From assembly GCA_964622275.1 (NCBI GenBank), contig CAZUMX010000012.1, forward strand, positions 1-24,950: 24,950 bases of DNA, written 5' to 3'. A program made the position numbers and the translations under genes. The DNA comes from CAYPEZ01 sp964622275. GTDB lineage: Bacteria; Patescibacteriota; Minisyncoccia; Phycocordibacterales; UBA6899. How positions within the stretch are numbered: the first letter of the stretch is position 1; each line of letters begins with the position of its first letter. Positions 13,687 to 21,483 of the stretch are shown here, piece by piece. The notes beneath the pieces were generated by a model, which saw nothing but the letters and a program-made list of their open reading frames with translations, had not been told where the DNA came from and did not search any database.

Positions 13687-14421
13687 ATGCAGCCAGCCCA
13701 GCAAAACCTCGCGGTTCCAATCGCAATCGTCATCGCCGGCATCCTCGTCGCAGGAGCTGTCGTCCTTACCAACAAGCAATCCGCACCAACTCAAGCGCAA
13801 CCAACAGCAGCACAACAGCAAGCACAACAACCTGCGCAAAAGGAAGTGCCGAAGGAAACATACGCACTCGCAAAGGATGATCACATCCTTGGAAATCCTG
13901 AAGCACCTGTTCGCATCATTGAATATTCAGATTTCCAATGCCCATTCTGTAAACGCTTTCATCCAACAATAAAACAAATCATGGATGAGTATGGCAAGAC
14001 TGGCGAGGTTGCACTTGTCTACCGCCACTTCCCACTGGACACCATTCACCCACAGGCACGACCACTCGCAATAGCTTCTGAGTGTGTGTATGAACAAGGT
14101 GGCGATGCTGCGTTTTGGAAAGCGTACGATATGATTCTTTCGCAAGCAGGAGACTTCAATCTGAAAGATCTTTCACCAATCGCCAAAGCTGCTGGAGTAG
14201 ATGCAGCAAAGATGCAATCATGTGTTGATTCACAGAAACATAATGACCGTGTAGATCGCGACTTCACATCTGGAGTCAACGCAGGAGTTTCTGGCACACC
14301 GTTCTCCTTCGTCGTCCACAAGGATGGTCGTGTCGAGAAGATCGGCGGCGCATACCCATACACAAACGTGAAAGCAATTCTCGATTCTCTTCTTCGTGCG
14401 AATCCAACTGCAGCACAATAA
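13687..14421 (+). CDS. DsbA-family disulfide oxidoreductase, membrane-anchored
   Basis: A 244-aa exported thioredoxin-fold protein. One N-terminal helix (about 9-27) is followed by a Gln/Ala/Pro-rich linker (30-55) and a DsbA/DsbG-type domain with active site CPFC (85-88), the cis-Pro loop GTP (203-205) and an additional Cys pair (133, 179) in the helical insertion, as in many BdbD/DsbA4-type proteins. It would oxidise cysteines of exported proteins; Cys-rich exported candidates are encoded elsewhere in the window. The start at 13687 is chosen because a promoter overlaps the upstream GTG. No ribosome site is seen. A strong terminator follows. Confidence 0.93.
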   Translation: MQPAQQNLAVPIAIVIAGILVAGAVVLTNKQSAPTQAQPTAAQQQAQQPAQKEVPKETYALAKDDHILGNPEAPVRIIEYSDFQCPFCKRFHPTIKQIMDEYGKTGEVALVYRHFPLDTIHPQARPLAIASECVYEQGGDAAFWKAYDMILSQAGDFNLKDLSPIAKAAGVDAAKMQSCVDSQKHNDRVDRDFTSGVNAGVSGTPFSFVVHKDGRVEKIGGAYPYTNVKAILDSLLRANPTAAQ

Positions 14422-14442
14422 CACTCGTTATTGAGCGCATGG

Positions 14443-14477
14443 TATAAAATCCCCGCAATGACTGCGGGGATTTTATA
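14443..14477. terminator. Bidirectional terminator after the DsbA-family gene
   Basis: A perfect 15-bp stem (14443-14457 with 14463-14477) around a 5-nt loop, GC-rich core with A/T-rich outer part. The TTTTATA end serves the plus strand. Confidence 0.85.
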
Positions 14478-14521
14478 TGATAGACTCGCGCTAGAGACAA
14501 TCGTCAGTGTGAGGTAAGATT

Positions 14522-14935
14522 GTGAGCACTTTTTTTGACCTCGAAGAAGACGAGATGCAGCAATCCTTCGACTTCCCTCTTGAGCGCGAGAACGTGCTTA
14601 GGGTGTTAGCACACACAGCCAAAGAGTTCCCCAATGAAATGATCGCTGCGCTGTTGGCGACACATTGGTGGCCAACACATCTTGAGACGATGGAGAATTA
14701 TTCAGTAAAGCGCTACGAAGACGATTCTCGTTTTGGTATGCTGACGGTCACCATAAGTGAAGATGCCGATGCGTGGATTGATGTTTTGTCAGAAGCAGAT
14801 CCCAATGAGCTCCATACGATCATGAGATTTCGCACGTTCATCGGGGGCGGACAAAGCCCTCGAGTGAGAAATGCTCTTCTCATCCTGGCCGAGGCAATAC
14901 GTCTCGACAACAAGGATCGTCCGCAACGACGGTAA
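14522..14935 (+). CDS. Hypothetical protein, soluble, 137 aa
   Basis: Unrecognised family. It starts at GTG 14522 with GAGGT 6-7 nt upstream. The N-terminus is acidic (DLEEDEM), then a predicted alpha/beta domain follows, with a notable THWWPTHL motif (about residues 47-54), a strand-like segment (GMLTVTIS) and a Gly-rich turn (FIGGGQSP). There are no cysteines, membrane segments or signal peptide. It is flanked by strong terminators on both sides and so is a single-gene unit. Regular codon use and a good ribosome site support it being real. Confidence 0.75.
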   Translation: MSTFFDLEEDEMQQSFDFPLERENVLRVLAHTAKEFPNEMIAALLATHWWPTHLETMENYSVKRYEDDSRFGMLTVTISEDADAWIDVLSEADPNELHTIMRFRTFIGGGQSPRVRNALLILAEAIRLDNKDRPQRR

Positions 14936-14938
14936 TGA

Positions 14939-14964
14939 AAACCCCCTTAGAAATGAGGGGGTTT
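14939..14964. terminator. Bidirectional terminator between the 137-aa gene and sufT
   Basis: A 9-bp stem AAACCCCCT/AGGGGGTTT with an 8-nt loop. T-rich sequence follows on both strands, so it ends the plus-strand gene and the converging suf operon. Confidence 0.85.
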
Positions 14965-14965
14965 A

Positions 14966-15259
14966 TTATGCGAGCCCCAGTGAAATCCGCAGTTCTTCTG
15001 ATGGCTCCCATGGCGGATCAAAGGTGACATCGACACGAACTTCTTCGTGGAGCGGAAGAAGCGCTTCTTCGACACCCTCAACAAGCTCGTTCGCAAACGG
15101 GCAGTAGGGGCTCGTCAGTGTCATGGTGATGTCTATGCCCTCATCACTTACTCGAATATCGTAGACCAGACCCAACGTATAAATATCAATACCGAGCTCA
15201 GGGTCCTTCACTGTCTTGAGTTTTTCGATGATCTGCTCTTTTGTTGGAAGCGTACTCAT
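14966..15259 (-). CDS. sufT: SufT/MIP18-like Fe-S assembly protein (DUF59)
   Basis: A 97-aa single-domain DUF59 protein, the size of PaaD/SufT-like factors. It has the DPE motif (19-21) followed by LGIDIYTLGLV and the conserved TSPYCPFA segment with Cys53. The family helps maturation of Fe-S proteins, with the Cys as a likely ligand. Its start overlaps the sufC stop by 4 nt (ATGA), and it is the last gene of the sufDSUCT run. The domain is complete without fusion. Confidence 0.9.
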   Translation of the reverse strand: MSTLPTKEQIIEKLKTVKDPELGIDIYTLGLVYDIRVSDEGIDITMTLTSPYCPFANELVEGVEEALLPLHEEVRVDVTFDPPWEPSEELRISLGLA

Positions 15260-15993
15260 AATGATGATTGATATTTTGTAAATCCGTTCTGAAGAATGTC
15301 TGACGCAAGAGAACGATCCCCTTCGGCAACAACCTTTCCTCCTGCCATCACAATGACATGATCCGGATTGAGGTGTTCCAGCAGTGTTGGGTAATGCGTA
15401 ATAAGGAGAACGCCAGTCCCCTGTACACGAACTTGTTCGACAGCAGCAAGAATTTTTTTCAATGCGTCAACATCAACACCTGAATCTATTTCATCAAGGA
15501 GAGCGTATCTTGGTGAGAGCAGTGCCATCTGAAGAACTTCAGAAATCTTTTTTTCTCCGCCCGAGAATCCCGCATGAAGCTCACGCTTTACAAAGGATTC
15601 ATCAATCCCCAACGATACCGCGGTTTCTTTGAGTTTTGCATAAAAATCAGGAATAGAAATCATCTGTCCAGAAAGGGTCTGGTATGCGCGATGCAGGAAA
15701 TTCACCATAGTGACCCCTTGAACCTCAGGAGTATATTGCAGAGAGAGAAAGATCCCCCGCTTTGCTTTTTCCTCAGTTGAGAGCGAAGTAATGTCTTGAT
15801 CATCTAAAGTAATCGTCCCTTCGGTAACCTCATAGAGAGGGTGGCCCATGAGTCCATAGAGGAGAGAAGATTTTCCTGATCCATTGGGCCCCATGAGGAC
15901 TGTGACTTTTCCTGGCGAAAGCGAGAAAGAAACCTTTTGTGAAAGGGATTTCCCATCTTTTGTCGTAATCGAGAAATTGGTGATATTAAGCAT
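15256..15993 (-). CDS. sufC: Fe-S cluster assembly ATPase SufC
   Basis: A 245-aa ABC-type ATPase that forms the SufBCD scaffold complex in the cytosol. Walker A GPNGSGKSS is at 35-43, signature FSGGEKK at 143-149, Walker B LLDEIDSGVD at 165-174 (the DEIDSG form is typical of SufC) and H-loop His200. It overlaps sufU by 8 nt and sufT by 4 nt, so expression is tightly coupled. Its place after sufU, instead of next to sufB or sufD, is uncommon. Confidence 0.96.
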   Translation of the reverse strand: MLNITNFSITTKDGKSLSQKVSFSLSPGKVTVLMGPNGSGKSSLLYGLMGHPLYEVTEGTITLDDQDITSLSTEEKAKRGIFLSLQYTPEVQGVTMVNFLHRAYQTLSGQMISIPDFYAKLKETAVSLGIDESFVKRELHAGFSGGEKKISEVLQMALLSPRYALLDEIDSGVDVDALKKILAAVEQVRVQGTGVLLITHYPTLLEHLNPDHVIVMAGGKVVAEGDRSLASDILQNGFTKYQSSL

Positions 15994-16357
15994 ATTGAGT
16001 GAGAGCGGCCTTCAGCGTTTCGAGTCCTAGCATCATACACTTCTCTCGTGATTCGCCAATAGGGACACCAAGGAGTACTCGAAGGTCTTGGTCCGAGAGA
16101 CCGAGCACTGATGAGACTGGTTTACCAACCATGTGTTCAAGCACCATTGATGTGGCCGCTTGGGAAATAGCACATCCCTCTCCTTCGAATGTCGCATCGA
16201 TAAGCACGTGATCCTTGACGTTCACGTAGACCACGAGCTCATCGCCACAACTTGGGTTCTTGCCTTCTTCGCGGTGTGTGTATGTCACCAATGCCCCGTG
16301 GTGTCTAGGGTTACGATAGTGATCAAGGATATTTGCCTGATAGAGTTCGTCGTCCAT
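15986..16357 (-). CDS. sufU: SufU/IscU-type Fe-S scaffold or sulfur-transfer protein
   Basis: A 123-aa NifU-N/IscU-fold protein with the three conserved cysteines Cys37 (NPSCGD), Cys62 (GEGCAIS) and Cys107 (REKCMML), plus Asp39. The C-terminal Arg-x-Lys-Cys region resembles Gram-positive SufU and lacks the LPPVK chaperone motif of IscU. However, the Cys62-Cys107 distance of 45 residues is close to IscU (43) and lacks the roughly 17-residue insertion known for Bacillus SufU (62). In SufU the cysteines bind zinc and accept sulfur from SufS, which is encoded 6 nt upstream. Sulfur relay to SufBCD is the likely role. Confidence 0.92.
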   Translation of the reverse strand: MDDELYQANILDHYRNPRHHGALVTYTHREEGKNPSCGDELVVYVNVKDHVLIDATFEGEGCAISQAATSMVLEHMVGKPVSSVLGLSDQDLRVLLGVPIGESREKCMMLGLETLKAALTQYA

Positions 16358-16363
16358 AGTTCT

Positions 16364-17530
16364 CTAGCGTGAAAAAATTTTGATAGCATCCCTGATCGCC
16401 TCAACAAGCATATCGATATCTTCTTTGGCGTTGTAGACATGAAGGCTCGCTCGAACCGTCGCAGATACACCCAAAGCATCATGAACTGGGATCGCACAAT
16501 GATGCCCTGCACGGATTTTTACATTGTGTCGGGATAAAATTTCAGCGATATCATGAGGGTGAATACCCTTAATAGTGAATGCGAGAGTTCCCACATTTGA
16601 TTCAGCTGGCGCAGCATAGACGGTAACTTCTGGAATATCCTGAAGAGCCTTTAGGGCAAACTCAACTAATCCACGAATATGTTCGTGAATAGCGTCTCCC
16701 CCAAGCATCGTGAGATACTCCACGGCTTTTCCAAGACCAATCACTCCTGCAATATTTGGCGTTCCAGCTTCAAATCGATCTGGGATTTCTGACCACTGTG
16801 AAGACTCTGCTGACACATGCGAAACCATGTGCCCACCAAAAGTACTTGGGCGCAGTTGCTCAAGGAGCGAACGCTTCACCCAAAGGACGCCGACACCTGT
16901 TGGTCCCAACATTTTATGCCCAGAGAAATAGAGTGCGTCACATCCTAACGCTTTGACATCGACAGGGATATGCCCTAAAGCAGCAGTTGCATCAACAACA
17001 AGAATTGCTGAACCTTTTTTCGACACTATGGTTGATAGATCAACAATCTCCCCTGTCACATTTGACGCAAGTGTTACTCCAATGAGGCAAGTATGTTGGT
17101 CAATCGCCGCAGACACCTGACCAATGTCTTTGGCACGAAATTCGAGACTCTTACGACGAGCGAGTTCTTGGAGGGGAACAAACTGGGCATGATGCTCAAG
17201 TGTCGAAGTCACAATATTCCCTGACTGGGCAAGATTGGATTCTTCAAGAGAACGGATCAACATATTCGCACTTGCTGTTGCTCCAGAGGTGAAGAGTATT
17301 TCTCCTGGTTCTCCCCCTATAAACGCAGCGATTTTTTTTCGAGCAAGTTCATATTCTCGGGTCGCACATTCACTTTCTTTGTATGACGCACGGTGCACGT
17401 TCGCTCGGTACTCTTTGTAGTAGCGAACCATTTCGTCGATGACCACTGGAGCGGTGAGTGATGTTGAAGCACTGTCCAAATATCCTTTGGCTTGAGAAAA
17501 TTGCGTGCGGATGGCTGAAAGATTATTCAT
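16364..17530 (-). CDS. sufS: Cysteine desulfurase SufS
   Basis: A 388-aa PLP enzyme of the class V aminotransferase fold (group II desulfurase) that takes sulfur from cysteine. PLP Lys206 lies in SGHKMLGPTG, cofactor Asp180 in VVDATAALG, His113 in LEHHAQ, and the catalytic Cys345 in RAGHHCAIP. The start at 17530 overlaps the sufD stop by 8 nt. A longer frame to 17575 adds 15 residues inside sufD and is less likely. The N-terminal segment reads DSASTSLTAP where most homologues have DNAATSQKP, so an Asn near the PLP pocket is replaced by Ser. Its sulfur acceptor is presumably the adjacent SufU. Confidence 0.94.
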   Translation of the reverse strand: MNNLSAIRTQFSQAKGYLDSASTSLTAPVVIDEMVRYYKEYRANVHRASYKESECATREYELARKKIAAFIGGEPGEILFTSGATASANMLIRSLEESNLAQSGNIVTSTLEHHAQFVPLQELARRKSLEFRAKDIGQVSAAIDQHTCLIGVTLASNVTGEIVDLSTIVSKKGSAILVVDATAALGHIPVDVKALGCDALYFSGHKMLGPTGVGVLWVKRSLLEQLRPSTFGGHMVSHVSAESSQWSEIPDRFEAGTPNIAGVIGLGKAVEYLTMLGGDAIHEHIRGLVEFALKALQDIPEVTVYAAPAESNVGTLAFTIKGIHPHDIAEILSRHNVKIRAGHHCAIPVHDALGVSATVRASLHVYNAKEDIDMLVEAIRDAIKIFSR

Positions 17531-18722
17531 ATGTTGCGTGTCCTCGAGGCAGTACTCCACTGAGCGATTCACCAATGCGACTCATTTCATACGCATCACG
17601 CTCTGGAGCACCACCGCGCGCAAGCGTTTGCTTCATCATACCAGAGACCAAAAATCCAACAGCATCCTCCGCGCGCAACCCTCGGAGTCTTGGATAAAAA
17701 AGCATCTTGGGGGAGAGATATCCGACAGACAACGCATGAGCACTCATCACATCATGTGCCGAGACATCCAGAGCTGGGACGGCATCGATTTTTGCAGTCG
17801 CATCAAGAATGAGGAATTTCCCTTCCTGTTTCCCTTCAGTTCGAACTGTTCCCTTATCAATCACAATATCCCCTCGGTAGATCGTCCTACTCGTTCCCTT
17901 CCCGACACCCGCAGCGGCAATACGTGATTTCGTGTAAGAAGAATAGTGGTAAACACGATGTTCGACATCAAGAACTCGGTCTTGATCTACGCATGACGTC
18001 ATAAAAATCTGAGAAGAAGATTCTCTGCCACGCAACTCACTTACTGTACGAGTATATGTGTGTGCACGTGATTGAGCGACATCGAACCACGAAAGTCTGG
18101 CTCCCTCATCAAGCACACCATACTGACGCAGGAAGATTGTTCCCGATAATTGTGCTGAAGTTCCTCCGTGATAATCGAGTGATGCTCCTTTCTCAACAAC
18201 AGCAATGATCGTTCGAGCGGCAGCGGTAGTAGTCCCTTTCACCACCTCGTACACATGTGCATGGATGCCCGAACGAACATAGAGAACTAGTAGTTCATTA
18301 TGTACACCAGCATACTGAGATGAAAGATGGAGCGCATCTCCATCTTGAGAAAATTCAACAACTGCATGCTGCTTCCACGTCGCTCCAATAAGCGCATCGT
18401 AGAATGTTTCACTGTGATCACGAAGAATCTTCAGCACCTGACTCCGTAATGCTGGGAGGTCTGAGAGTGGGATGATTTTTGCTCCTCCCATCAATTTGAT
18501 GTCATGACGAATATCCACACACTGGTCGAGCAATGCTGACGCACCAGCATATTCTGCCTTCATTCCAAGACCATACTGCAGCACGGTTGGAAGTGTATTT
18601 GCCTTCTTCAGAAGAAAACTTCGGAGTTCCTTTTCATCATCTTGGTAGGAGGCCCGGGAAAGGAGGGTTGCGATGGATTCTTCAGCTGTTTCTTTCGGGA
18701 ATAAACTTGAATTCACGTCCAT
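17523..18722 (-). CDS. sufD: Fe-S cluster assembly protein SufD
   Basis: About 399 aa; the second beta-helix subunit of the SufBC2D scaffold. The family pattern is seen in the C-terminal core (EHRVYHYSSYTKS, TIYRGDIVI, then SAHALSVG...LRAEDAVGFLVSGM), including the conserved His of SAHALSVG. The N-terminal helical domain is present. The exact start is uncertain: ATG 18722 lies only 2 nt after a -10-like TATATT, while GTG at codon 3 (18716) lies 8 nt after it and would suit a leaderless mRNA. An extension to 18788 would run through that promoter and is not favoured. It is the first gene of the sufDSUCT operon. Confidence 0.92.
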   Translation of the reverse strand: MDVNSSLFPKETAEESIATLLSRASYQDDEKELRSFLLKKANTLPTVLQYGLGMKAEYAGASALLDQCVDIRHDIKLMGGAKIIPLSDLPALRSQVLKILRDHSETFYDALIGATWKQHAVVEFSQDGDALHLSSQYAGVHNELLVLYVRSGIHAHVYEVVKGTTTAAARTIIAVVEKGASLDYHGGTSAQLSGTIFLRQYGVLDEGARLSWFDVAQSRAHTYTRTVSELRGRESSSQIFMTSCVDQDRVLDVEHRVYHYSSYTKSRIAAAGVGKGTSRTIYRGDIVIDKGTVRTEGKQEGKFLILDATAKIDAVPALDVSAHDVMSAHALSVGYLSPKMLFYPRLRGLRAEDAVGFLVSGMMKQTLARGGAPERDAYEMSRIGESLSGVLPRGHATYE

Positions 18723-18724
18723 GC

Positions 18725-18752
18725 AATATACCACAAAACCTATATTTTGCAA
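18725..18752 (-). promoter_or_regulatory. Promoter of the sufDSUCT operon
   Basis: On the minus strand, -35 TTGCAA (18752-18747), 16-nt spacer, -10 TATATT (18730-18725). The -10 nearly touches the sufD start. I see no obvious Fe-S regulator (IscR/SufR-like) operator, though the region is A/T-rich. Confidence 0.55.
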
Positions 18753-18845
18753 TATTTTTTCTCCTCTTTTTCCCTTGCTCAAATGCACACACTTTCATAG
18801 CATTAGGACAGCATTTCGTTCTTCGCTATTAAGAGGGAGAGACTT

Positions 18846-19508
18846 ATGGCACTTCGTATCATAATCTTTCTGTTCCTGGGAGTAATTTCAGGATGTGTTC
18901 CAATGGTACTTCAACCAGAAACGGAGAGTGGCCGTATTTCAAAAGATTTGAGCCCATGTGAGATCGTCGTCAGGACACCTCGCGGACACAGAACTCGCCC
19001 GTGTACAGAGATTGAACGAGTACAGATGAAGTTCGACCATATTGTCGTCAACAAAACGACACTCGCAGACCTAAGGACCATGGGATTTGGTCCCCCAACG
19101 TCGGCGATGGAAGTCGTTCCATCACCCGAAATAAAATCTCGTCTGACGAAGACGACTGATGGTGGGATGGAACTCCTCGATATTGCAGTCAGATCCTGTA
19201 TCACCCAACCAGATGCCGCATATCGATGCCAGCTCGTCATCTTCAGCGACGGCTACCAACGTATACGCGGAGTCAACAACCCACTTGCCCGACTCATCAA
19301 AATCAACAAAGTCGACATAGGTAGTGGGTGGAATTGGGAAGCCGCATTTGTGCTTGAGAGAACGTGCGGAGGTGGATGTTCAGACAACCACGAACACGAG
19401 TACGTGATCAGGTACAAGCAGTTTCGTCACACGGAAGATCCGGAAATGAAACGCCGGAGCAAACTCCCCATCCTCGACGCTGATACAATCGGCATCAGTG
19501 TCAAATAA
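18846..19508 (+). CDS. Putative lipoprotein between sufB and sufD
   Basis: A 220-aa exported protein. A hydrophobic signal segment (4-15) ends in a lipobox ISGC with Cys17, so it is probably lipid-anchored. The mature domain has further cysteines (near 38, 53, 118, 127, and a CGGGC pair about 174-178) and a long middle region (about 65-165) that looks like an alpha/beta fold. I do not recognise the family. A ribosome site (GGAG, 6 nt) and a possible promoter (AGGACA, 16 nt, TATTAA at 18827-18832) precede it, and a terminator follows. It lies on the strand opposite to the suf genes and splits sufB from sufD. No link to Fe-S assembly is evident. Confidence 0.8.
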   Translation: MALRIIIFLFLGVISGCVPMVLQPETESGRISKDLSPCEIVVRTPRGHRTRPCTEIERVQMKFDHIVVNKTTLADLRTMGFGPPTSAMEVVPSPEIKSRLTKTTDGGMELLDIAVRSCITQPDAAYRCQLVIFSDGYQRIRGVNNPLARLIKINKVDIGSGWNWEAAFVLERTCGGGCSDNHEHEYVIRYKQFRHTEDPEMKRRSKLPILDADTIGISVK

Positions 19509-19522
19509 CTTCAACATCTTAC

Positions 19523-19557
19523 ACACGCGTACCCATTCTTTGGTGCGCGTGTTTTTA
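19523..19557 (+). terminator. Terminator after the lipoprotein gene
   Basis: ACACGCG/CGCGTGT (19523-19529 with 19546-19552) with a further ACC/GGT pairing inside, then a T run to 19557. It overlaps the 3' end of the converging sufB. Confidence 0.8.
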
Positions 19558-20889
19558 TTGTGTCATTTCGAGCTCAAGCAGCTTATTAAACTCAACCGCA
19601 TACTCAAGCGGGAGTGCTTTAATAATAGGGTTCATAAATCCAGCAACAATAAGTCGCGAAGCATCATCGGCTTTATACCCCCGAAGGGCCATATAAAAAA
19701 GCTCATCATCACCAATCTTTCCGACGGTTGCTTCATGAGAGACTTCTGATTCTCCATTTTCATTTTTTATTGATGGATATGTATTGGCAGAAGATGTTTC
19801 ATCAAGAATAAGCGAATCACAAGAGACCGAAGAAGATGCTCCGGTGGCTGATGGGAGAATTCTCACCTGTCCACGATAATTAGAGATGCCACCATCTTTT
19901 GACACAGATTTTGACCGGATGACCGAATGCGTATTTTTTCCAACATGAATAGCCTTAGAACCTGTATCTTGATACTGCCCATCCCCGGCTACCACAATTC
20001 CCAATGCGTCACTTTTTGCTCCCTGCCCCAGCAAGATAGACGATGGGTAGAGCATCGTGACTCGACTCCCAAGATTTCCGTTGATCCATTCGACATGTGC
20101 ATCATCAAAGACAAGTGCTTTTTTTGTATTCAAATTATAGGTGTTGTGTGACCAGTTTTCGACGCTGATGTATTTCACATGCGCTCCTTTTTTCACCCAG
20201 AGCTCTACCCCACCAGCATGAAGCGATGATGCCTGGTATTGAGGAGCAGAGCATCCCTCGATATAGGTGATGTCTGATCCTTCGTCGGCGATAATCAGCG
20301 TATGTTCGAACTGAGCGCTTTTCTCGCGATTCATACGAAAGTATGCTTGGAGCGGAAGGTGGACTTTCACACCTTTTGGCACATAAATGAATGTTCCCCC
20401 TGACCACACTGCACCGTGGAGCATCGTGAATTTGTGGTCGGTGACAGGAATACATTTTGTCATAAAATGCTCTTTCACAAGCTCTGGATACTTCTGAAGC
20501 GCAACGTCCATGTTCTCGAAAATCACTCCTTTGTCGGCAAGTTCTTTTTTTATCTTGTGATACACGATTCCTGATTCATACTGTGCCCCCACACCACCAA
20601 GATATTCTCGTTCTGCTTTGGGGATGCCAAGTTTTTCGAATGTATCGACAATTTCTTTTGGGAGTTCAGTCCACTTGTCCGTCTCAGGCACATTGGGATC
20701 GACATAATATTCGAGATGTTCGAGATCAAGACCTGAAAGATCTGGGCCCCATGACGGGAGCGGAGTCTCCTGCCACAGTTTGAGCGCACGCAGACGGAGC
20801 TCAAGCATCCATTCGGGCTCTTTTTTATCACTTGAGATCTTTCGCACGAGCGATTCTGTTGGCATCGGGAAGGCCGCGAGATTTGACAT
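19555..20889 (-). CDS. sufB: Fe-S cluster assembly scaffold SufB
   Basis: A 444-aa core subunit of the SufBC2D scaffold, of usual length. Conserved functional cysteines are visible: Cys213 in YIEGCSAP, matching E. coli SufB Cys254, and Cys357 in SVSCDSLIL, matching Cys405. SHEATVG with His385 matches the region of the essential His at the SufB-SufD interface. It is the only suf gene with its own promoter upstream (TATAAT at 20907-20902) and is separated from the rest of the cluster by the opposite-strand lipoprotein gene. The transcript leader would be only about 6 nt. Confidence 0.96.
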   Translation of the reverse strand: MSNLAAFPMPTESLVRKISSDKKEPEWMLELRLRALKLWQETPLPSWGPDLSGLDLEHLEYYVDPNVPETDKWTELPKEIVDTFEKLGIPKAEREYLGGVGAQYESGIVYHKIKKELADKGVIFENMDVALQKYPELVKEHFMTKCIPVTDHKFTMLHGAVWSGGTFIYVPKGVKVHLPLQAYFRMNREKSAQFEHTLIIADEGSDITYIEGCSAPQYQASSLHAGGVELWVKKGAHVKYISVENWSHNTYNLNTKKALVFDDAHVEWINGNLGSRVTMLYPSSILLGQGAKSDALGIVVAGDGQYQDTGSKAIHVGKNTHSVIRSKSVSKDGGISNYRGQVRILPSATGASSSVSCDSLILDETSSANTYPSIKNENGESEVSHEATVGKIGDDELFYMALRGYKADDASRLIVAGFMNPIIKALPLEYAVEFNKLLELEMTQ

Positions 20890-20901
20890 TTGTTGCCATA
20901 C

Positions 20902-20909
20902 ATTATAGT
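20902..20909. promoter_or_regulatory. Overlapping divergent -10 elements (sufB / RHH-like gene)
   Basis: The minus strand reads TATAAT (20907-20902) for sufB, with a possible -35 TTTACA 15 nt further. The plus strand reads TATAGT (20904-20909) toward the gene at 20945, with no clear -35. The two hexamers share four base pairs, so the divergent promoters could not be occupied together. Confidence 0.5.
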
Positions 20910-20944
20910 TTTTTTCAAGACTTGTAAAGCATCAGGACATTGTC

Positions 20945-21178
20945 ATGATAAAGAAACCTCGGACCATTGTGTCGGTTCCTTTGGAACATGATGTGTACAA
21001 AAAACTCAAAACCACGGCACACAAAGAAGATCGCTCGATTCAAAAAGTGATCGTCGATGCCGTCATTGAGTACATGAAAAAACGCGGCCACACATTCGCT
21101 TCGACGGCTCAACCTGCCATGAAGGTTGTGCGGTCGAATATCGTCCACATCGCTCATCGCTCAAAACCAAAGAAGTAG
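20945..21178 (+). CDS. Small ribbon-helix-helix-like protein
   Basis: A 77-aa basic protein. Residues about 6-48 (RTIVSVPLEHDVYKKL... VIVDAVIEYMKKRG) fit the ribbon-helix-helix (Arc/MetJ/CopG) pattern: a short basic strand, then two helices. The tail (49-77) is basic and unstructured. The start has AGGA 7 nt upstream. Proteins of this type usually bind DNA as dimers, and such genes often regulate their own or adjacent promoters; here the adjacent divergent gene is sufB. No toxin partner of a recognised type follows, although a 62-aa gene lies 9 nt downstream. DNA binding is inferred. Confidence 0.75.
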   Translation: MIKKPRTIVSVPLEHDVYKKLKTTAHKEDRSIQKVIVDAVIEYMKKRGHTFASTAQPAMKVVRSNIVHIAHRSKPKK

Positions 21179-21187
21179 GAGAAACAC

Positions 21188-21376
21188 ATGTTTTCACCTC
21201 AGACGCGGAATGTTGACCTCAGCAGACTTCGATCAATGCGTGACGAGGAACTGCTCACATTTTACGACGAGATCTCTGCGTCAATGCAACGAGACAAGAT
21301 GCAAAATATCGGATTCATCAAGAATTCTATTCGCCAAGAAATTCTTCGGCGCATGAAGCAACTGAAAGTTTCTTGA
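21188..21376 (+). CDS. Hypothetical 62-aa helical protein
   Basis: A short, charged, helix-rich protein (two likely helices at about 12-34 and 38-58) with no Cys or membrane segment. It has a good ribosome site (AGGAG, 6 nt before ATG 21188) and starts 9 nt after the RHH-like gene, so the two form an operon ended by a strong terminator. Helical content and basic C-terminus could suit a partner or nucleic-acid protein. I do not recognise the family. Confidence 0.7.
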   Translation: MFSPQTRNVDLSRLRSMRDEELLTFYDEISASMQRDKMQNIGFIKNSIRQEILRRMKQLKVS

Positions 21377-21391
21377 TCCTGTCACACCACC

Positions 21392-21418
21392 CCCCCTCCT
21401 TGGAGGGGGTTTGTTTTT
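21392..21418 (+). terminator. Terminator after the 62-aa gene
   Basis: CCCCCTCC/GGAGGGGG (21392-21399 with 21402-21409), followed by TTTGTTTTT. Confidence 0.85.
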
Positions 21419-21441
21419 GGAGGTATCCCGGAAACAAAAAT

Positions 21442-21464
21442 CCCCTTCGCCAGAGACGAAGAGG
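21442..21464 (-). terminator. Terminator of the 199-aa minus-strand gene
   Basis: On the minus strand an 8-bp stem (21457-21464 with 21442-21449, one G-U pair) and then ATTTTTG. It lies about 20 nt after the stop codon at 21484. Confidence 0.75.
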
Positions 21465-21483
21465 ATGTATACATCGTGATGCA

